Assembly: GCA_002841455.1 (NCBI GenBank)
Contig: PGZT01000016.1
Coordinates: forward strand, 1-34,051
Direction of reading: 5' to 3'
DNA length: 34,051 nucleotides
From: Firmicutes bacterium HGW-Firmicutes-21
Lineage (GTDB): Bacteria; Bacillota; Clostridia; Oscillospirales; CAG-382
Positions 30,744-34,051 of the stretch are shown piece by piece. The position numbers and the translations under genes are program-made. Each line of letters begins with the position of its first letter. Positions within the stretch are counted from its first letter, which is position 1. The notes beneath the pieces were generated by a model, which did not search any database, was not told the origin of the DNA, and saw only the letters and a list, made by a program, of their open reading frames with translations.

Positions 30744-33215
30744 ATGAACACAGCAAAAAAAACAAAGAGAGCTCTAACTCTGCTTCTAACGGTTGTAATG
30801 CTTGTGGGTATCACTATACCCGCAGCTGTATTTCCGGTACGGGCGGAGGAGGTTACGGTTATCGCCAACGGCTTTAATACGGCGAGAGGCACGGGACAGC
30901 TCATTATCTTTAATTCGGAATACGGTGCGTCAACCGGAACCAATGAGTGGGGATATGAGGTAGTCGTCAGCAGCGACAATGTTGTTACCAAGATAGGCGG
31001 TAATAATAATGCAATACCGTCCGGCGGTTTTGTTTTATCGGGGCATGACGCTGATGACGGGGAAAAAATGAAGACCTATCTTATGGAGAATGTTAAGGTC
31101 GGCGATTATATAGTCTACAACATTTCCTCGCTTATAATCACTATATCGGACAAGCCGATAGCGGGAAGCAGTTATTATACAATAACCAAGCAGCTCGATG
31201 CGATTAACGGAATGCGTAATACAGACTTTTTGGTTGTTTATACGGCAAAGGGAAGCAGAACCGGTACAAATGAATGGGGTTATGAGGTAATCTGTGAGGG
31301 CGGCAGAATCGTTTCACTCGGCGGAAACGACAGCTTGATACCCTCCTCGGCGGACAGCTTTGTTATTTCCGGACACGGCACTATGACCGGATGGCTCAAA
31401 TTAAATGTAAAGCTCGGCATGACCGCAAGTTTTGATGCCGAAACAAAGATATTATCATTGGGTTATGATGAGGAGGCCGCCGCATTCGGTATAAGAAAAT
31501 CACTCGAGACAATCGAGGCTGATTATGAGCGAGCGCTCGAAAGGTTCAGCTATATTGATTTTTCTGCTATAAAAAGCAAGTTTGACCTTGCGACAAATAC
31601 AATAAACACCGCTTATGACGATTTTATAAACGGCGGAGATGCAGTCGAATACGAATCAGCCTGTCGTGCGACAGAAATCCTGATAGAGGAGATTAAGCTC
31701 CTCTTTGCGGAGAGCCGTACTGTGGAATACAGAGGAGTATGGATTCGCCCGACACAAACAACCGAAAAAGCGGTTGACGACTATGTTCAGGAGCTGTATG
31801 ACAGCGGTATAAACCATATATTCATAGAGACGCTTTACGGCGGTACTATGATAATGCCCATGCCAAAGGATAGCCTTTTTGTGCAGAATCCAAGCTGGAG
31901 AGGTTTTGATATGCTTCAGGCGTATATAGACGCCTGCCATAAAAGGGATATGGAGCTGCATATATGGATGACCGTTCTTTATGTGGGACATCCCGATTCT
32001 GCGTTGAGCTTGGGAACAAAAAAGCCGGAATGGTTAGCGGTACATAATAAGGGCGGAAATTATACAGAAGCCGAGGACAGCTCTACATACCAATTCATTA
32101 ACCCCGCAAATGAGGAGGCTGTCGATTATCTCTTGGACACCTACAAGTATATATTCGAGAACTATAATATTGACGGCTTCCAGCTTGATTACATCCGTTA
32201 TTTCAGAAGAAATGCGATATATGATTACGGCTACGATGATATATCGGTTAACGCTTTCAAGGATAAATACGGAGTGACTCCAAAATATGACCCGAGTGCA
32301 TCCTATTGGGACAACTGGGTCGCTTTCAGAGCCCAGTATGTAACCGACATTGTAATAAAAGTCAGAGAGCTTATCGATGAGGTCAGACCTTCAATTCTAT
32401 TGAGTGCGTCCGTAGCGGCGGATATTGAGGAGGCATATAATAATGTTTATCAGGATTATATGAATTGGCTTAAGGAAGGATATATTGATATTCTCAACCC
32501 CATGTCATACGGCGACGGCTACAGCGGGCATATTGCCAGACAGGCGGTAGAATGCGGAGACCAAACCTTCCTCGCCGTTGGTCGCAGCACGCAAATGCCG
32601 GAATTCCTTGCCTGGGATATATTGAGATTGGCAAGGGAAGCAAATGATGCCGGTGCGGATGGTTCGGTTTACTTTGAAGCGTCGTCGTTCCTCAAAAAAG
32701 GAACGGGAAGTGTGCTGACAAACAGCATTTACAGAAACAGAGCTATTACACCCACCCTTAATAAAGGAGCGGCGCTTATAGCATCTCTTGAATATGCGAT
32801 AGGCAGAATCGATGATATTATACTTCCGCTTGAGGGAATGACAGCTGCCGAAGCGGATAGCATCAGGAACACAATAAACGATATCATTAATGCGTTTGAA
32901 GCTGAAAATGAGGTTATAGGACTGTTCGGTTCGGCTGCGGAAGCAATAAATACGCTTACTAACGAAAACGCCAAAGCGGCAATAGCAGCCGACCTTGCAT
33001 ATGCAAGGAAGATAGCTGTTGTAGGCAGCAGGGTTCCCGACAGAATTGATGTGATAAAACAACCTAGCAACGAGAGCGATACAAGCACCGCTTCGTCCGA
33101 TGCTCCTTCGCCTGAGCCCGAAAAGAATAATATGCTTTTACCGGTTATTGTAATATTGGCAATAGTATTTGTGGCTACCGGAGCGGTTCTGTTTATCCGC
33201 AAGAAGAATTCGTAA
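30744..33215 (+). CDS. Secreted membrane-anchored GHL10-family glycosidase-like protein
   Basis: 823 residues. Signal peptide 1-35, then two copies of an about 75-residue module (about 52-125 and 161-232) sharing TGTNEWGYEV, GGN...IPS and F-V-x-SGHG. A helical region (about 245-325) leads to a GHL10 (DUF187) TIM-barrel domain (329 to about 650) starting YRGVWIRPTQTTEKAVDDYV and including IDGFQLDYIRYFRR, DILNPMSYGDGY and the GSVYFEASS end. A C-terminal helical region and one membrane helix (about 795-815) with a Lys/Arg tail follow. GHL10 proteins are linked to carbohydrate or cell-wall glycan processing. An AAAGAGGAG site precedes the ATG. Confidence 0.85.
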   Translation: MNTAKKTKRALTLLLTVVMLVGITIPAAVFPVRAEEVTVIANGFNTARGTGQLIIFNSEYGASTGTNEWGYEVVVSSDNVVTKIGGNNNAIPSGGFVLSGHDADDGEKMKTYLMENVKVGDYIVYNISSLIITISDKPIAGSSYYTITKQLDAINGMRNTDFLVVYTAKGSRTGTNEWGYEVICEGGRIVSLGGNDSLIPSSADSFVISGHGTMTGWLKLNVKLGMTASFDAETKILSLGYDEEAAAFGIRKSLETIEADYERALERFSYIDFSAIKSKFDLATNTINTAYDDFINGGDAVEYESACRATEILIEEIKLLFAESRTVEYRGVWIRPTQTTEKAVDDYVQELYDSGINHIFIETLYGGTMIMPMPKDSLFVQNPSWRGFDMLQAYIDACHKRDMELHIWMTVLYVGHPDSALSLGTKKPEWLAVHNKGGNYTEAEDSSTYQFINPANEEAVDYLLDTYKYIFENYNIDGFQLDYIRYFRRNAIYDYGYDDISVNAFKDKYGVTPKYDPSASYWDNWVAFRAQYVTDIVIKVRELIDEVRPSILLSASVAADIEEAYNNVYQDYMNWLKEGYIDILNPMSYGDGYSGHIARQAVECGDQTFLAVGRSTQMPEFLAWDILRLAREANDAGADGSVYFEASSFLKKGTGSVLTNSIYRNRAITPTLNKGAALIASLEYAIGRIDDIILPLEGMTAAEADSIRNTINDIINAFEAENEVIGLFGSAAEAINTLTNENAKAAIAADLAYARKIAVVGSRVPDRIDVIKQPSNESDTSTASSDAPSPEPEKNNMLLPVIVILAIVFVATGAVLFIRKKNS

Positions 33216-33225
33216 AAATAATATT

Positions 33226-33275
33226 AAAACGGTAATTAAACGGCGGCAATTAGGGTTGTTTAATTACCGTTTTTT
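33226..33275 (+). terminator. Strong intrinsic terminator between the two GHL10 genes
   Basis: A perfect 16-bp stem (33226-33241 with 33258-33273) ending in a T-run. It separates the two paralogous genes, so the second likely has its own promoter or depends on read-through. Confidence 0.9.
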
Positions 33276-33293
33276 ATAGAAAAAGGGTTAATT

Positions 33294-34051
33294 ATGAAAA
33301 AAAGAACAAGAGCTGTATGGCTGTTTTTGGTTATTACATTACTTATCGGTGTTTTTTCGGGCAGTGTTATAACTGTCGGAGCCGTTTCCTACAGCGTTTC
33401 GGTAAATATTAACGGCACAAATATACCACGGTTAACCGATTATATGGTTATCTATAACAACAAGGGGAGCTACACAAACACGAATGTTTACGGCTATGAG
33501 GTGGTTGTTACCGCAGGTATCGTTACCTCACTCGGCGGAAACAACAGCTACATACCGACCGCGACAAACTCCTTTGTGGTATCGGGTCACGGAAGCTCGG
33601 TTGATTGGCTTAAGGAAAATGTTGTTATCGGTATGAGAGCGTCCCATACTTCCTCAAAGGTTACATTTACATACGACAACAGCACAGTTTTGATGAATCT
33701 TGAGATAAACATTAACAATATGCAGGCGGCTTATGACAGTGCGTCGGCAACCTACCGAATTATAGATTACAGCAGTCTTTCCGGTCGTATTACGGCGGCT
33801 CGTGCAAGCTATAATGCATTAAAAGCGGCATATAACGCCGACAACTCGTATGATGTCGAGGCGAACAGCGCTTCGTTGTTTGCGGAGATAAAGAGCATTG
33901 TCCGACTTTGCAACGAGAGCAGCAGCGTTGAGATAAGAGGCGTTTGGATACGCCCTACTCAAAAGACAACTGCGGCGGTAGAAAACTATGTGCAGCAGCT
34001 CTATAATGCGGGAATAAATATGGTATGTATAGAGACGCTGTACAACTCAAC
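33294..34051 (+). CDS. Second GHL10-family protein, truncated by the window end
   Basis: The frame opens at the ATG at 33294 (MKKRTRAVWLFLVITLLIG, a signal peptide) and stays open to the last base, 252 codons. It carries one copy of the N-terminal module (YGYEVVVTAGIVTSLGGNNS, then IPTATNSFVVSGHGSS), the helical linker and the start of the GHL10 domain (EIRGVWIRPTQKTTAAVENY). It is a clear paralogue of the protein at 30744-33215 but has only one module copy. It should be exported. Confidence 0.85.
   Translation, partial: MKKRTRAVWLFLVITLLIGVFSGSVITVGAVSYSVSVNINGTNIPRLTDYMVIYNNKGSYTNTNVYGYEVVVTAGIVTSLGGNNSYIPTATNSFVVSGHGSSVDWLKENVVIGMRASHTSSKVTFTYDNSTVLMNLEININNMQAAYDSASATYRIIDYSSLSGRITAARASYNALKAAYNADNSYDVEANSASLFAEIKSIVRLCNESSSVEIRGVWIRPTQKTTAAVENYVQQLYNAGINMVCIETLYNS

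Overview
The window looks like the chromosome of a Gram-positive, endospore-forming Clostridia member, probably of the Oscillospirales/Ruminococcaceae type. The evidence is a moderately low-GC sequence with AGGAGG-type ribosome binding sites and TTGACA-N17-TATAAT-type promoters, an intact sporulation sigma factor sigK, DnaD/DnaI-type primosome genes, dockerin- and cohesin-like surface modules, and a Tad pilus locus with no secretin. No tRNA, rRNA, insertion sequence, CRISPR array or phage gene was seen.

Layout. (1) 1-1661 is the 3' end of a membrane-anchored modular surface protein, closed by a bidirectional terminator. (2) 1717-6983, minus strand, is a housekeeping operon (ddl, murI, a DUF1934 gene, dnaD-like, dnaI/dnaC-like, rnhA), followed by a small membrane protein with its own promoter. 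(3) 7228-9587, plus strand, is a strong promoter, a cyclic-di-GMP-I (GEMM) riboswitch with an intrinsic terminator, then a small secreted protein, a minimal nucleotidyltransferase, a cupin/HD-GYP protein and a HEPN protein. (4) 9587-18467 is a second promoter and cyclic-di-GMP-I riboswitch with terminator, then a complete monoderm Tad operon (prepilin peptidase, Flp, TadE, TadG-like, CpaB, TadZ, TadA, TadB, TadC) ending in a DUF192 gene and a DivIVA-like coiled-coil gene. (5) 18470-23061 holds a TPR-like membrane protein, thiamine pyrophosphokinase, sigK, a COG2426 transporter behind a structured leader that hides its ribosome binding site, and an isomerase/oxidoreductase pair. (6) 23114-25497 holds a dockerin protein fused in frame to a CoA-transferase fragment, then a sigma factor with a very long C-terminal extension. 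(7) 25518-29427, minus strand, is a response regulator, histidine kinase and HtrA protease cassette. (8) 29508-34051 is ychF and two tandem secreted GHL10-family glycosidase-like proteins, the second cut by the window end.

The main system is regions 3 and 4: two adjacent operons, each behind its own c-di-GMP riboswitch. One encodes a probable c-di-GMP phosphodiesterase together with split NTase/HEPN partners, and the other encodes the whole Tad pilus machine. This suggests a local c-di-GMP circuit in which the signal controls both its likely degrading enzyme and surface attachment. Riboswitch 1 shows a clear 10-bp antiterminator that competes with both the aptamer 3' end and the terminator, which predicts an OFF switch.
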